Source: Xanthostigma xanthostigma (lineage: Eukaryota; Arthropoda; Insecta; Raphidioptera; Raphidiidae). Taken from it: a stretch of 64,000 bases of DNA. The position numbers and the translations under genes were made by a program. The stretch's first letter is position 1, and every line of letters begins with the position of its first letter. The stretch spans positions 38,534,001 to 38,598,000 of the forward strand of contig OY754466.1 in NCBI GenBank assembly GCA_963575645.1. Reading direction: 5' to 3'. Under the pieces are notes generated by a model. It saw only the letters and a list, made by a program, of their open reading frames with translations. It did not search any database and was not told where the DNA came from. This document shows, piece by piece, positions 1 through 12,095 of this stretch.

Positions 1-753
1 CAAAAAATATGTATAAAATACAGATGTTTACATAAATTTATTTTTTTTAACCTAACTTTGTACAAAAAATTCAAAAGTTAGTCCCTTAAGTAAAACACTG
101 AAATAATTAATTAATATTAAAAAAAATATTTATTTATGCCTTTATGACAATAATTTATTGGTATCATCGACTTATAACCTTTTGTAAAAATTTATTATGG
201 AAAAGTTCCCATTTAGAATTCGACTTAGGTACTTTTGTTTGGGACTGTAACGGATCAACCTCCTTAATAAGGATTAATTGTCGAATAAAATGGGGAAAAA
301 GCTATCAATTCGGAAGTGATGTGTTGATTGTAAAAATACACAAACTAAAAATCCAGAATTACATTTCCACCGTTTTCCTGGATTTTCTCATGAATTAGAG
401 AGGGAAAAAATGGTTTGCAGCAGTACGTTGTCAAGGATAATTTAACTTTATTTTACGTCTGTAATCATTATCAAATACATGAAAAATATCATAATTGTTA
501 TTTTGTTAACAAAAATAAGATTTAAAAAATTTTGAAATAAAAAATATATATTTATGTAGTTTCTTTACTGACATTGTGCGTAAATATTTTTTTATAATTA
601 AGAATAAAGCTGGTTTCCATGTGTTTGTAAGTTTTTGATGAACCACTTTTGAAAAAAATCAAACACGAGATGGTGCGAAGGTCGCGTGTCAAGGATACTT
701 TCCTAGCGTATATATTTTATCATGTTTGAAATTTCCTGACCGATAAGTTCAGG
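1..753. other. AT-rich DNA, nothing recognised
   Basis: AT-rich sequence with homopolymer runs. A short open frame at 144-398 has no recognisable motif or codon bias and I treat it as chance. No repeat ends seen. Confidence 0.5.
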
Positions 754-1040
754 TGCCTTTGAGCACAAAAACTCAAGTCCGGCATTTCGTACTCGGGACA
801 ACCTCCGTCTGGCGAAGGGTTGAACATGTCAAAATTCGTAGCTCCCTCAAAATATTTCATCAAGGCTGTTTTTTTCAAATCTGACAGTAGCAACAATTCG
901 GTGTTTCATGCCTGTACTAAATTTGAAAAAATCAGCCTCAATGAAATATTTTGAGGGAGCTACAAATTTTGACATGTTCAACCCTTTGCCAGGTTGTCCC
1001 GGGTACGAAATGCCAGACTTGAGTTCTTGTGCTCAAGGCA
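754..1040. repeat. Palindromic (foldback) element, arms ~120 bp
   Basis: Bases 754-873 are the near-complete reverse complement of 921-1040, with a loop of about 47 bp. The arms carry scattered mismatches, so the element is not very recent. No target duplication was identified. The open frames across it are by-products of the inverted arms. Most likely a non-autonomous foldback or MITE-like DNA element. Confidence 0.8.
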
Positions 1041-1517
1041 GCGATGGATACACTAGGCGGCAAAATTTGGAACGTGAGAAAAAAATATTTTCTCGATACA
1101 GAAAATTCTTCGAAAAGTGTGATCGTGTTGAAAACATTCATAAATTTTTTTTCAGTCAGACGCGTGTGCCTCTGAAAACATCTCGCAATTGATGAGCAAT
1201 CGTTTTATTTGTCAATATTTATGATTTTTAATACGAAAAAGAATGTTTTTTTATCTAATTATCCCATTAGTAAAAAAAAGATTTTTGACATAAATGAATC
1301 ATTTTATTTATTTCAAAATTGTATACCGAGCCTTTACCCCATTTTATGTAGCATTTAGGTAATGGCTCGGCATTTTTCACGGTGCCCCCAGGGCGGCACT
1401 TAGAGTAAATCCGGCCCTGGCTCAAGAGCATCTGAGCTTATCGCTCAGGAAATTTCAAAGTTGATAAAGTATCTAGTTTGACATCTTTGATCGGGTTCAC
1501 CCACGCATTGTCCCTGG

Positions 1518-1895
1518 CAGTGGCGGATCCAGGATTACGGCAAGGGGGGGGGGGGGGGGGTCTTGAAAAATTTTTACTCCTTTTGCGAAAAATGTTTTTC
1601 CAACTGATATGCAGTTTTTTGAGATCATTTTGTATATATAAATTATTCCATAGTGTATTATGTACATGCGAAGTTCAAGTAAATTCTACCAACACACTCG
1701 TTTATATGTAATACAATAAAATGAATTCTATCTTTACAATAAGAGCAACATGTTCAATAAAATAAAAAAAAAAATTGAAGTGAACCAAAGCTACATTGAT
1801 TTTGATGTATTCTGCAATTTCCGAGGCTTTTTATTCTCTGGAAGGGGGGGGGGGGTTGGACCCGACCCCCCCCCCCCCCCGTGGATCCGCCACTG
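1518..1895. mobile_element. hAT-type non-autonomous element with G/C tracts
   Basis: The terminal inverted repeats read CAGTGGCGGATCCA at the left and the matching TGGATCCGCCACTG at the right. They are flanked by an 8-bp duplication differing at one base (GTCCCTGG at 1510-1517, GTCCCCGG at 1896-1903). An 8-bp duplication with CAGTGGCGGAT-type ends fits the hAT superfamily. Just inside each end is a long G run (left) or G and C runs (right). The interior is AT-rich with no transposase. Confidence 0.85.
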
Positions 1896-1903
1896 GTCCC
1901 CGG

Positions 1904-2494
1904 TCTCAACTGCCAGACAGCGGTTTTTACGTTCAGGGTAGTGCCCTAAATGAATGTACACAGACTCAGGTTTGAGAAAATACTACAAGTAAAATCGTCA
2001 TAGGTATAACTATTATTATCGTAAAGAGAGGCGCCATAAAAATCTGACATGGCTAAGGAGGCGTAGCATGAAAAAGATTGAGAACCTCTCCATTATCCTA
2101 TGATTTATCCCATGTGCGGCGCTCGAGCAATTACGACGCTATTCATTTTGAGTGGGGAGGACACAACAATATATAAATGTAGAAGGAACACAGCATCAAT
2201 AATGAATATTCACAGACATCTAAATTAAGTACTTTATTCGCGCAGGCGAACATAAATCAACTAACATGTATGTACCCTTTGTACTCGAATGAATCTTTTT
2301 ATCATCACTGAATCACATGAATGTAATTACAGTAGGATCAACAATATTCGAAACTTGTTATTATGTAAGCTTTTCGCAAGTTTTGTAACTGTCGTGTCCG
2401 GTGATAATGTATTAGTTTTTAAGGCGAAGCTGTGCCCGGACACGCGTTGCTGTGAACCAGTCTATATACAGAGTGTTTCAAAAATCCCAGAATG
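1904..2494. other. No gene recognised
   Basis: Mixed non-coding sequence. A TA-flanked CAGAGTGTTTC motif at about 2470 resembles a mariner-type terminus but has no clear partner. Confidence 0.35.
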
Positions 2495-2845
2495 GCTTAT
2501 CGTCGTTGGTTCTGTAATACCTCTTATGTGCAAAAAGTAAAATTTGCAGGAAAGGCCAAAAAGTGGTTATTTCAGCAATCGATTGGTAAGAACTAGCAAT
2601 TTCAGAGGTATATTACTAATTATTAATTTCGGATGTATTGGCACATGGGAGGAATTATTTGATACAATTTTTCACATAAGAGTTAGGTACTTCCCCTTGT
2701 TGGTTACTGTAAAATTAATTTGGAGGTATTACTAGTGTATAGAGCTCCGTTTCCTGAATCTTTTCATTTAAAAAACGTAAAATCTGCCAATTATGCACAT
2801 AAGATCTATTACAGAACCAACGACGTTATAATATTTCTTATTGAA
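2495..2845. repeat. Inverted repeat with ~55-bp arms
   Basis: A segment at 2495-2550 containing CGTCGTTGGTTCTGTAATA recurs as its reverse complement at about 2780-2838. The ~230 bp between them has no recognised product. Probably a decayed non-autonomous DNA element. Ends and target duplication are not resolved. Confidence 0.6.
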
Positions 2846-3303
2846 TAAGCTGAACTAAAAATGTTAAAATCGTTTTTTTAATAACTTTTTCCTGTCTATC
2901 GAATGGCAAAACTAGATTTTATGCCCGAAGACCCTAAAAGGGTCCCGTAGGGCCCAAGTTTGAAATTTTAAATGGAAATTATACTTCTTTATTTCATATT
3001 CGGATTCTGCGGAAAATTTTACGTACGAATACGTTTTAGTATTTTTTTAATCCTCTGGTCCTATGTAGAGCTAATCGATACGTACTTCATAGGTCTCTAA
3101 AACTCGATTTTGAACCTTAAGGTCACTTTGTAGGGCCCCTAATAAGGTCTAAAAGGTTTCAGAGTTGAATTATTCTTAATTTGAATTCGGTTACTTAATA
3201 TTATCTTAAATATAAAGTAGTGTTGATCCAATAGAATGTTATGATGAAGGAAGGTTTTGGTTGAGGATCATAAATAAGCTTTACCAATGTTACGCTAGTG
3301 GCC

Positions 3304-3334
3304 AACGTTTCGAAAAATTTATTTTCATCTTCAG
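3304..3334 (-). ncRNA. Hammerhead-ribozyme-like motif, left copy
   Basis: Read on the minus strand, this holds CUGAAGA (matching the CUGANGA core), a 5-bp helix II of GAAAA with UUUUC, then GAAA and the self-complementary ACGU followed by U. This is the core order of the short hammerheads known from Penelope-like retroelements, where the tiny helix III is thought to need a dimer. It faces an opposite copy at 3363-3393. Activity is not shown by sequence alone. Confidence 0.45.
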
Positions 3335-3362
3335 GGCCTCAAGCTGGTCAAAAGGTGAGGCC

Positions 3363-3393
3363 CTGAAGATGAAAATAAATTTTTCGAAACGTT
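3363..3393 (+). ncRNA. Hammerhead-ribozyme-like motif, right copy
   Basis: Plus-strand partner of the motif at 3304-3334: CUGAAGA, GAAAA/UUUUC helix II, GAAA, ACGU, U. The bases before the core and after the predicted cleavage site (GGCC on both sides) could pair as helix I. With helices I and II both possible and the core intact, this is the better of the two candidates at this locus. Confidence 0.45.
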
Positions 3394-3692
3394 GGCCACT
3401 ATAGCGTAACATTGGTAAAGCTTATTTTTGATCCTCAACCAAAACCTTCTTTCATGGTAATTATCTTAAATACTTTTTGTCGGGATGAAATTTTACAAAG
3501 TTCTAAATTGGGCCCTATGAACTACTAATTTGTAAAATTTTATCCCGAAAAAAAGTATTTAAGATAATATTAAGTAACCGAAAACAAATTTATTCAACTC
3601 TGAAACTTTTAGACCATTTTAAGAGCCCTACAAAGGGACCTTACGGTTCAAAACCAAGCTTTAGAAACCTATGAAGTATCGATTAGTGATTA

Positions 3693-3742
3693 GGAGATTT
3701 AAGATTTTGAACAAACGAACATTATATTTTTATTTATATAGA
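3693..3742 (-). mobile_element. Helitron 5' terminal fragment
   Basis: On the minus strand this begins TCTATATAAATAAAAA and continues into GTTCGTTTGTTCAAAATC, the 5' end seen also at 41.3 kb and in the 33.2-35.4 kb nest. The rest of the element is missing. Confidence 0.6.
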
Positions 3743-4643
3743 TAGTGTATCATAATAAAAGGTTTATGAAGATGCCTAAAAAATTTAAATAGTTGTTAAC
3801 GAAGTGCATCTTCAGAGAATGCAAGCAAAAAACACAGGCGAGGTTATCGTACAGACTCGATAATTCGCGTGCTGTAACTTTCATTAAACTAATCGAGATA
3901 AACATTAAATTAAACAATGGACAGATTAATTAATCACATCTATTATTTTTAAGTTTAATCGCAGTGTGATCACGAAAACCAGTAACGTCAATAATAATAA
4001 TTAATAGACTGCCGAACAATATATTTCAGAACATAATTTGGTTTCTCTCATAAAACAGAGGCTTCAAAACTTCCCAAAAACACAAAAATAATTTACACAT
4101 GTGTGGAGTGCTACGAAAACTCGAATATTTTCTTATGTAACCTTATGAAAATTTTATATGAATTTGTAGGAAAAAAATGGAGAAACCGAAAATATAAAAA
4201 AATAATATGTTCTTATAAAAAAAAAGATGCATGTACACTTCCGATTGTGTTTAAAGTACAAAAAAACATACCTCAGCAGTTTCCGATAATAAATTTTGAG
4301 TTGAACAAAAAACTATTTAAAATTTTTTGTATCTAGAAAGATACACGAATTATTTACTGTTACCACTTTCGATGTAAAGCTATGTACAATAATATTAAAT
4401 AGGGCTTTCCGTAAAACCCTTAAGCCCACCGAAATTAGAAAACGCTTGTCAGTTAAGCGACTTTTTAGTCTTTAAATTGACAAAAAAATGAGCGATTTTT
4501 ACAGTAGTCAACAATGATTAGTAACATTATTTATTTATACTTACTTTACTCAACTAACATTCAGCAATGAATTCCTAAAACGAACTATAATATAGTTTAA
4601 TTTATATTATAAATGTTTATTTCACATTATATGTATAAAAGCA
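3743..4643. other. No gene recognised
   Basis: AT-rich non-coding DNA. An open frame at 4103-4336 is lysine/asparagine-rich through base composition and shows no domain. Confidence 0.4.
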
Positions 4644-4729
4644 CTAGCTTTTGCCCGCGGCTTTGCTCGCGCTAAGTTTGATGTTGATAGATCAGTCAGT
4701 CAGTCAAGATTTCCTTTAATATATACAGA
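4644..4729 (-). mobile_element. Helitron deletion derivative (both ends, no middle)
   Basis: The left side is the reverse complement of a Helitron 3' end: CTAG at 4644-4647, preceded on the minus strand by the GC-rich GCCGCGGGCAAAAG hairpin-like tail. The right side at 4728-4729 is the minus-strand 5' TC with the typical GACTGACTGACTGATCTATC block. Only ~86 bp remain, so the interior has been deleted. Confidence 0.65.
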
Positions 4730-5153
4730 TTATGACTTTTTAGAATTTTGTTGTTGTTCAAGTGTAATAAATTTAAAAATTGATGACATTTACGTGATCA
4801 ACATCCCGACATGACACCCATGTTGATTTTAAGATTATTTACTTCTTTTCACCCTCTGAAGGGGTTGTTTTGAAAAAGCACGAAACGCATGTTTATTTAT
4901 TTGTTGATAGAAGTAATCCTGCGCACTTTCGAATTGATACCTATTTCTTATATGATTTTTCCATGCAAATTTTGAACCCCCATTACACCCTTTTAGGAGT
5001 TGAATTTTCAAAAATATGTTCTTAGCGTATGCTTACGTGATAATAACTATCTGTGTGCCAAATTTCAGACCAATCCGTCCAGTAGTTTGAGCTGTGCGTT
5101 GATAGATAGTCGCAGTCAGTCAGTTAATCACGGTTTCCTTTTACATATTTAGA
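4730..5153 (-). mobile_element. Helitron, 3'-truncated
   Basis: On the minus strand this starts TCTAAATATGTAAAAGG, then GACTGACTGCGACTATC and the widespread insect Helitron block with CTACTGGACGGATTGG. It runs leftward without a CTAG terminus and directly abuts the short derivative at 4644-4729. No helicase coding region is present. Confidence 0.65.
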
Positions 5154-6128
5154 TGCTTGATAGTTGTGTCTTCTTTCTGTTTCACCTTTTTCTCTCTCTC
5201 TATGATAAGCTGCAGCAGAAGCGCCATCTGTAGGCCGCACCAAAAAATCATATACTATAGTAAAATGAACAGAGCGCGCTTCTCTCACTCCATTAACGCA
5301 TTTCCGCTGCATTTACAAAATTACTTATCAAACCGAGTGCTAAGATGTTACACATCAAAAAACTAATTAATAAGTTCTAAAATATCAGTTGAAAGTTACC
5401 TAAATAGCTTAAGCCTAGCACTATAAATTAATCGAATGGTATTAATGTCCAAAGCAATACTCCCTGCACCCTACTAGTTTTTAAATAACGAAAACTTGTA
5501 AATTTTTTTTCTGTTTTGTTCTGTTTTTGTAATACTATGTATTGTATAACTTGTAAGGTGGCAATGATCTAGTTGTCGACCCACCTTTTTTAATAAAAAA
5601 AAAAAGTTACCTATCTAAACAGTGGATCGAAAACAGATAACGGTTTAAAAGTTTAAGAAACACTGTTTAAAATTTCGAAAGTTAAAAAGAATGGCCATTG
5701 CACGTATTTACACCCACGCAATATCCGTGTAAGTTAACGGACATGCCCTTAAAAATCTGCAATATTATAGGAATATTATAAAAGAAAAAGAAAAAACAAT
5801 AGACGACAGCTCAGACTCCAATAATAATAATTAATCAATACTATAAAGGATATTCCCTTTCTCACTCGTTGTAATTGTTTTGTCATTAAAGAAGTAAGAT
5901 GCTAAATATTATGTAGATCAAGCAAGTTGTAAATTATGATATGTACGTAGGAAACAACATTATTACTCTGCTGTCGCTGTTATCAATTTACTTATTTTAA
6001 CCATTAAGAATCACACTCAATTCTCTATAAATTATAGTGCTGGGTTGCAGAAAACATTGTCAAAAAATCTCATTTGACAATGACCTTAGATTTTGATTAT
6101 ATAATTATTATTCTATGCATCAGGAGCA
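5154..6128. other. Non-coding; possible retroposon 3' end at 5590-5606
   Basis: No gene recognised. A T-rich stretch followed by AATAAA-like sequence and an A run at 5590-5606 looks like the 3' end of an unidentified retroposed sequence. Confidence 0.3.
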
Positions 6129-6136
6129 GTATTTAA

Positions 6137-6489
6137 TAGAGCTGTAACAATCCGTATGTATTCGTTACTGAGTAACGGGTACATCGTCTGACTCGAAGTA
6201 ACGAATCGTTACTTGCAAATTCATTTCGTTACTCGCATCTTTCGCATCCATGTCAGTTCGACACGTTTGATGCGGTTATATGTTATACTAACGAAGTCAT
6301 ACCGTATCACGTATGCGACGCGCTTGGATGCGATGGTACATACTTGATGCTGTTGCCTGTTAGTATCTATACGATTATATGTCGTATGAAAAGTAACGAG
6401 TAGCGTAACGATACGAAAGTAACGGGTACTGGTTCTTTAAGTAACGAATACATACGGGTACACAATTTTTCGTTACTTTTACAGCTCTA
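6137..6489. mobile_element. hAT-type non-autonomous element, TSD GTATTTAA
   Basis: The termini are TAGAGCTGTAA and TTACAGCTCTA, flanked by a perfect 8-bp duplication GTATTTAA (6129-6136 and 6490-6497). Many GTTACT/AGTAAC words run through both halves, like clustered transposase-binding words. At 353 bp it has no transposase. The perfect target duplication suggests it is not very old. Confidence 0.9.
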
Positions 6490-6770
6490 GTATTTAAACT
6501 CCCTGTCATCTAGATTCTTGAACTTTAGATTGTACTCACACAGAAACAAATAATGGATAATATACAAAAAAGCTGGCTTTTCAAGCAAAATTTTGATCAA
6601 AATGCGTAGATGAACGTACTTAGTTGTGGAAACTACACAAAAAACGATGCTAAATACCGGGTATTTTTTTGAAAACTGGACGTTTTTCTTTAAAAAACAA
6701 CGGGTTGAAAAAAAAAAGTTCGAACGAAAGTTGATGGGTTTCGAGGGGCAAATCGTTTTTACACAATAAC

Positions 6771-7150
6771 CACCCCCACCACCTCACCCCTTAACAGGGG
6801 GGATGTTTTTGTATATAAAATGAACATTTTTTGTCTGAAATTTTTCTTTAATTTAACTTTTAGTTTTTTTTGCAAATCGCTAATAATGATTTTTTTAATG
6901 ATCATTTTGGCAAAAAACTACGAGCCTGTTTCGTTACAATGAATAGTTTTCCAAAGAGCCTGCTGTTTCTTCAATGTATTATCACTTATCAGTCATTATT
7001 ATTAGCCATTTGCAAAAAAATAAAACTTAAATGAAAAAAAATTCAGGCAAAAGATTTTCACATACAAAAAAATTGATGATAAAAATGGGGGTTCTCATTT
7101 AAAAAACAAAAGTCACTTCCTCCCCCTTCTAAGGGGTGAGGTGGTGGGGG
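6771..7150. repeat. Palindromic element, arms ~150 bp
   Basis: Starts with CACCCCCACCACCTCACCCC and ends with its reverse complement. Arms of ~150 bp enclose a ~75-bp loop. Arms are diverged by small indels. Likely a foldback MITE. Confidence 0.7.
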
Positions 7151-8595
7151 CAGCCCAATACCGTAGGCGGGCGATAAGACAGTACGCAAGCAACTTATTA
7201 TTACGTTATTGGAACATAGGAAATAAGGGTGGAAACTCACATAAGAATGTACTTAAATTTTTTGTACAACTGACAAATCCTTAAATTATTAAACAACGAA
7301 CAATATAATACGTCAGCGATCGTAAAAAGTTATAATGGGAATTCCATTACAAAATTTATGCCCATACATCCATATTTAACGCTCCCTGGTTAAATGAAGC
7401 ACATTTTTATAGTTACAAGTTTTTAAGATGTGAAAGTGTTGTTACAGAACAGAGACAATATTATTTTCAAAACATTTTTAAGAATGTAAGTTTTATTGGA
7501 CAAATAAAAAGAGAAAGCTGGATTGAAAAAAAAATGTTACGAAGCACAAATAAACATTAAATTAATCATTTTCCTTTACGTATTCTTCCTCATATGTAAT
7601 AATAGATTGTGTATCATAATATATGGCATTTTTTGCTCATAGGTATATCTTATGAAATATCTGATTTTCACTTAATTTTCAAAATTGTTCACTTTTGAGT
7701 GAAATTCATTTCTTATAGATTATAAGAAAAAAACAACTGACAGATAATAAAGAATATATATTAGCTTCTATTTGTTATTCATATTGTAATAATAGCAAAA
7801 TTACATTTTGCACCAAATGGTTTGTGATTCGCAAACGTCATATTTAAATAATTACCCTATGTCACTCCCACAAATAAGACGAATCCTACGACACCTCATA
7901 TGTTAAAAATCCATCGTTTAGGCTGAAGAGTGCACCAAAGAAATAGCCATACATCCAAACATACACTCGAAAAACATTACTCTCCTGGTGCAGCCGGATA
8001 AAAATATGCCATCATCGATAAAAAGATATACAACATTTTGTAGTAACTGAGTTTCAAATTTTAGTATTTTAATCTTGATTGTTCGTGGTTAGTTTTTATT
8101 GCTATTTACTATTTACAAATGTATGTAATTTGGACTAGCCTATATACATTTATATCTCTGAATGACCAATAAATTATTATTTTAACAGACATGAAGAAGA
8201 CTTCACTGTAATTAAAACCAATTTCATTATAAGAATGAAAAAAGTTACTGATTAAAAAAACTATAAATATTTACATTGATATACAACGTACCTTTTTGCA
8301 GTGACGACGCGTGAATACTTTAAAAGTGTGTTCTGCAGGGTCAACTAGAGGTACCTCCTAACAGAGGCTAGAAGTCAGGAGCGTAATTAAATTGCGAATC
8401 ACATCCATGTTAACGATGATTTAATTATGAACTTTTTTCAAACACTGTTGACAACAAATATATACACTGCAACACTAATCACTACTGCTATAAGCCGTGT
8501 GTCGTGTATCATGTATATAGATTCAGTGAACATTTCTAGCATATGACAGTGACATGCATATTTTTACTAATATATTGACGGCAAATGCACCTCAA
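7151..8595. other. No gene recognised
   Basis: AT-rich non-coding DNA with no clear repeat ends, RNA genes or conserved frames. Confidence 0.4.
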
Positions 8596-8603
8596 AGCCG
8601 ATC

Positions 8604-9031
8604 TAGACATGGGATAAGTCGCTACTATTTGATCACAGTGACTGTTATTCCAGTTACACAAAAATCACAGTGAAAAATCATCGTGACTTTGTCACGTCGA
8701 TCCCGACCGTTAGGTCGGCTACTCGGATGGAGCGACCGTCGTAATTGCTGTGACATGGAACATACGTTACTTTGGAACGTAGTTACCTATTGTCAGGTCA
8801 TTTTAGATGGTGACGGGGTTATCACGCCGTATGCCGCCCGACCACTCGGTCGGACGTTGCATAGACGCTGGACGGCTACTCGGTTGGAGCGACCGTCGTG
8901 ATTGCGGTGACATAGAACAATATATTATGCTACTTCGAAACGTAGTTCTCTCTTGTCAGATCACAGTGATCATTTTAGACGGCTGGTCACAATGATTTTT
9001 TCATCGTGAAGTTATTTATTCCCCAACTCTA
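8604..9031. mobile_element. hAT-type element, copy 1 of family D
   Basis: Ends are TAGACATGGGA at the left and a TTATTCCCCAACTCTA right end. They are flanked by an 8-bp duplication (AGCCGATC at 8596-8603, AGCCGTTC at 9032-9039; one mismatch). Inside is a direct duplication with a ~157-bp period around GGAGCGACCGTCGT, and GATCACAGTGATC-type palindromic words. A second copy lies inverted at 62468-62922. Two overlapping frames here come from the duplication and are not genes. Confidence 0.85.
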
Positions 9032-9039
9032 AGCCGTTC

Positions 9040-9775
9040 TAAATAATACCTTGCGTGTCAGGAGTTGCACGATGTAGGTACACCGGGGGTATTTGATGAT
9101 GACTTTTCATGTGCTGCTTCGGAGCACAGAACAGTGCCTGAACACATAACACACAGGTTATTGGTCTACCAGTTGGCTTAAGCGTTGATTGTGTACTAAT
9201 TATAATATATATTGGTAAATATGGAAAATATAATTAATTCTTTAATTATGAAGTACCTAAGATTTTGGCTGTTCTGCAGCTCTGCACTGCTCATAGAGGA
9301 ACCGCCACTGTCTTTTTGGTATAATGTTACAGTCGAAACAACTTCGCATCTACAATAATTTATTCCTTGTTTTGCTCCTGAATATTACAAGTTGGCTATA
9401 AAATATAATATATGTAGACGAACGAATACATGCAAAATATGCCTTTGTCAGTTTAAGCTGCAAGTAATATTGTTACAGAAAGTCAGCATTAGTGACGTTA
9501 AAAGTCATAACTCTTACTTGCTAAGAACTTATAAATTAAATTTGAACGATAAATTACATAATGACACTCCATAAATAATTGCCATAGCACATTTATTATT
9601 ATTGCTTCGATAGTAAAATTTGAATTTTCTGATTTGATATAATATCTACAGTCTAGATAGGGACCTATACCTATTGTAAAATTTAACCGTATAAAAGTCT
9701 ACTGGAAATAATACTAAAATTTGATTATTGGATTCGCAATATTAAAGAATCAGACGCCATAAGCGTTTCATAATG
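9040..9775. other. No gene recognised
   Basis: Non-coding sequence without recognisable elements; short frames only. Confidence 0.4.
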
Positions 9776-9783
9776 TCCTAAGC

Positions 9784-10106
9784 TAGAGGTGGCGAACTTA
9801 TGGCACGCGTGCCACAGGTGCTACGCGACAGATGATTAAGGGCACGGCATTGATTGAGGTGCACAATCGAAATAATTAAAAATATGCTAGATGTAGAAAA
9901 AAGTTGACAATCATCAAATAACAATTAATATGAAAAAGTTAAATAGCGCTGGGTGTATTAATTATCGAAATTATTCTTTTCATCTATATGTTTGGTACTT
10001 TTTTCTTACAACTAAATTTTTTTGGTTTCTTGTCGGCACGTCATGGTTACATTAAAAGTTTTTGAAAAAAAATGGCACGTAGATGTAGAAAGGTTCGCCA
10101 CCCCTG
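9784..10106. mobile_element. hAT-type non-autonomous element, TSD TCCTAAGC
   Basis: Termini TAGAGGTGGCGAAC and GTTCGCCACCCCTG are flanked by a perfect 8-bp duplication TCCTAAGC (9776-9783, 10107-10114). GGCACG/CGTGCC words lie just inside each end. The interior is AT-rich with no coding. Ends and duplication size are classic for hAT MITEs. Confidence 0.9.
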
Positions 10107-10204
10107 TCCTAAGCTAATCTTTTGATGAAATGAAAGTAAAAAAATAAAAAGAGACTGTATTTTACACTACACACTGCAGAAGTAAAACTGTAAAATGTAA
10201 AAAA

Positions 10205-10290
10205 TAATAATAATAATGGCATGGACTGTCGGGATCTAATCTATGACCTACCTCGCCGCCACCTCAGCTCAATGCTCTACAGCCGATTTT
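10205..10290 (-). repeat. tRNA-derived SINE fragment
   Basis: On the minus strand a box-A-like stretch (GTAGAGCATTGAGCTGA) is followed by a decayed box B (GATTAGATCCC) and then an ATT-repeat tail. This order fits the 3' portion of a tRNA-headed SINE. Both boxes are degenerate. Confidence 0.35.
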
Positions 10291-11457
10291 TATAGTATGC
10301 AGTATATACGTAATTGCAACGCTTCGATACATTTTTATTCTCATGAACGATTTTAACCATACTGTGCCAAATGATGTTTTACTTAATAAGTAATAAACAA
10401 TGATTTAGGTAGGCATTAATAATACTTTCTGCTATTGTTGTTGCATGAAACACACATCAATGTTACAGTTACAATGCTATATAAGAAAAATTTACATTAA
10501 TCATCCGCCGCGATAGTGGAAATTTTAGGTTTAGGAAAATTAATTTTGTTCTTATATAGTACTGCAGCTTTAACAATGATAGTGATACAACAACAAAAGC
10601 AAATACTGTGCTATAAATATAATTAATAATATTATTTAACCTGATAGTTCAAAATTGGAATTTTAATATTACTGGCCAGTCACTACCGACAGTGTCTGAT
10701 TTAGTTGGCCATTATCGACACGGGCCAGATTGTTGAAATTGCTCGTCGTTTATATACCACAAATATAGTCGTTTAATAAATGGTTTAACTAAATTGTTAG
10801 TGTTCGGCTTAAACATGTGTGGGTTCTATTTTAACAGCAGGAATTCGACTTGTGATGTTTATTTCACCTACAGTAGTACCTATTACCTAATATAATTAAT
10901 AATGTCAACAAAAATATAGTCTTAACGATGTAATAAATGTTATGTAAATACAACACATTTCGTTTAAAATGTATTTATTACTATAAACAAGCGGCGTATT
11001 ATAATATATTAAGTAGTTGTGATAACACATCTATTTGGTGATCTTAATCATTTTTTGCATCTTTAAAAACATTTAAGCTTGTCAATACCTTTAAATGTAT
11101 CTCATTTATTAAATATCGTTACACAAAACATATTATAAGAGATTATAAATGCATTTTTACCGAACGGAATATTTTGATTCGTACCTGTTACTAAGTCAGT
11201 TTTCATTATTTGTGTACTAATTGTTCGCGAGAAAAAATGTTGGTGCACTTAATCCTAGTTTGTGTCATTCCTTCAGATGTGTGTGTGTGTGTTTGGTAAT
11301 TATTTTGAAGCCATTTGGCGGGACAAGAATTACAATAAACAAAATAAATTTCTAATATAAATAAATAAATATATGTTTGTTGTTCCTGGTATAAATGCAA
11401 AAGGTGTAAGATGAAAATATAAGTTTGGTCTTCCATATGGTCATATTTAGTACATAA
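10291..11457. other. No gene recognised
   Basis: AT-rich non-coding DNA, with a short GT microsatellite at about 11280-11292 and no other features recognised. Confidence 0.4.
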
Positions 11458-12095
11458 CTAGCGGCCCTGTACGTGCTTCGCTACGTATAAAGTGAAATAA
11501 TAAAAGAATTTAATTGGAACATCTATCTATCTATCTATCTATCTATTTTATTAATTGCTAGCTATTTTAAAATATACATGGGCGTATATGTGTGTATGTC
11601 GAGCACTCCGGCTGCGCCGTCGTGCTCGAAAAAAAATAGCGTAAAGTATTCGTGGATAACTGGTCTTTAAAACACTTGCTCTATTTCGAGCTGCGCCGTC
11701 GTGCCGAGCAGTTTTAAACGATATTCAGTTTTTTTACATCCTCGATCTAGATATATGGTTGTTAAGTTCGTTGCGCCATCTATTGAATATTCACTCAATC
11801 CAGTCAACAGATATGGTTGTTAAGTCCGTTGCGCCATCTATTGAATATTCACTCAATCCAGTCAACCGGCATGGCCATCTTATATGGTTGTATTATGACT
11901 GTCAAGGAATAGACAAATAATTTGCAATAAAATAATATTGCGACTATAAATTGAAATGTAAGCTATCCTATCTTTCAAGTTGGGTCGAATTGCACACGGT
12001 TTGCAAATCAAATTTAAAATCGGTTCAGTAGTTTAGGAGTTCATCGAGGACAAACGCGGACAAACAACGTGACACGTAATTTTTATATATAAAGA
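11458..12095 (-). mobile_element. Complete non-autonomous Helitron
   Basis: On the minus strand it starts with 5' TCTTTATATATAAAAATTAC at 12095 and ends with a GC-rich tail and CTAG at 11458-11461, inserted between A and T with no target duplication. Those are the defining Helitron ends. The interior holds an ATCT microsatellite (about 11521-11550) and a 58-bp tandem duplication (about 11752-11866) containing GTTGCGCCATCTATTG. No Rep/helicase is encoded. Confidence 0.85.

Larger units (their letters stand above)
3050..3705. repeat. Compound palindrome: two hairpins inside outer arms
   Basis: Outer arms of ~160 bp (about 3050-3215 and 3545-3705) are diverged reverse complements. Between them lie two further palindromes: 3240-3455 (arms ~100 bp) and about 3460-3572 (arms ~45 bp). 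The 3240-3455 arms match more closely than the outer arms, which suggests a younger insertion into an older foldback. Confidence 0.75.
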
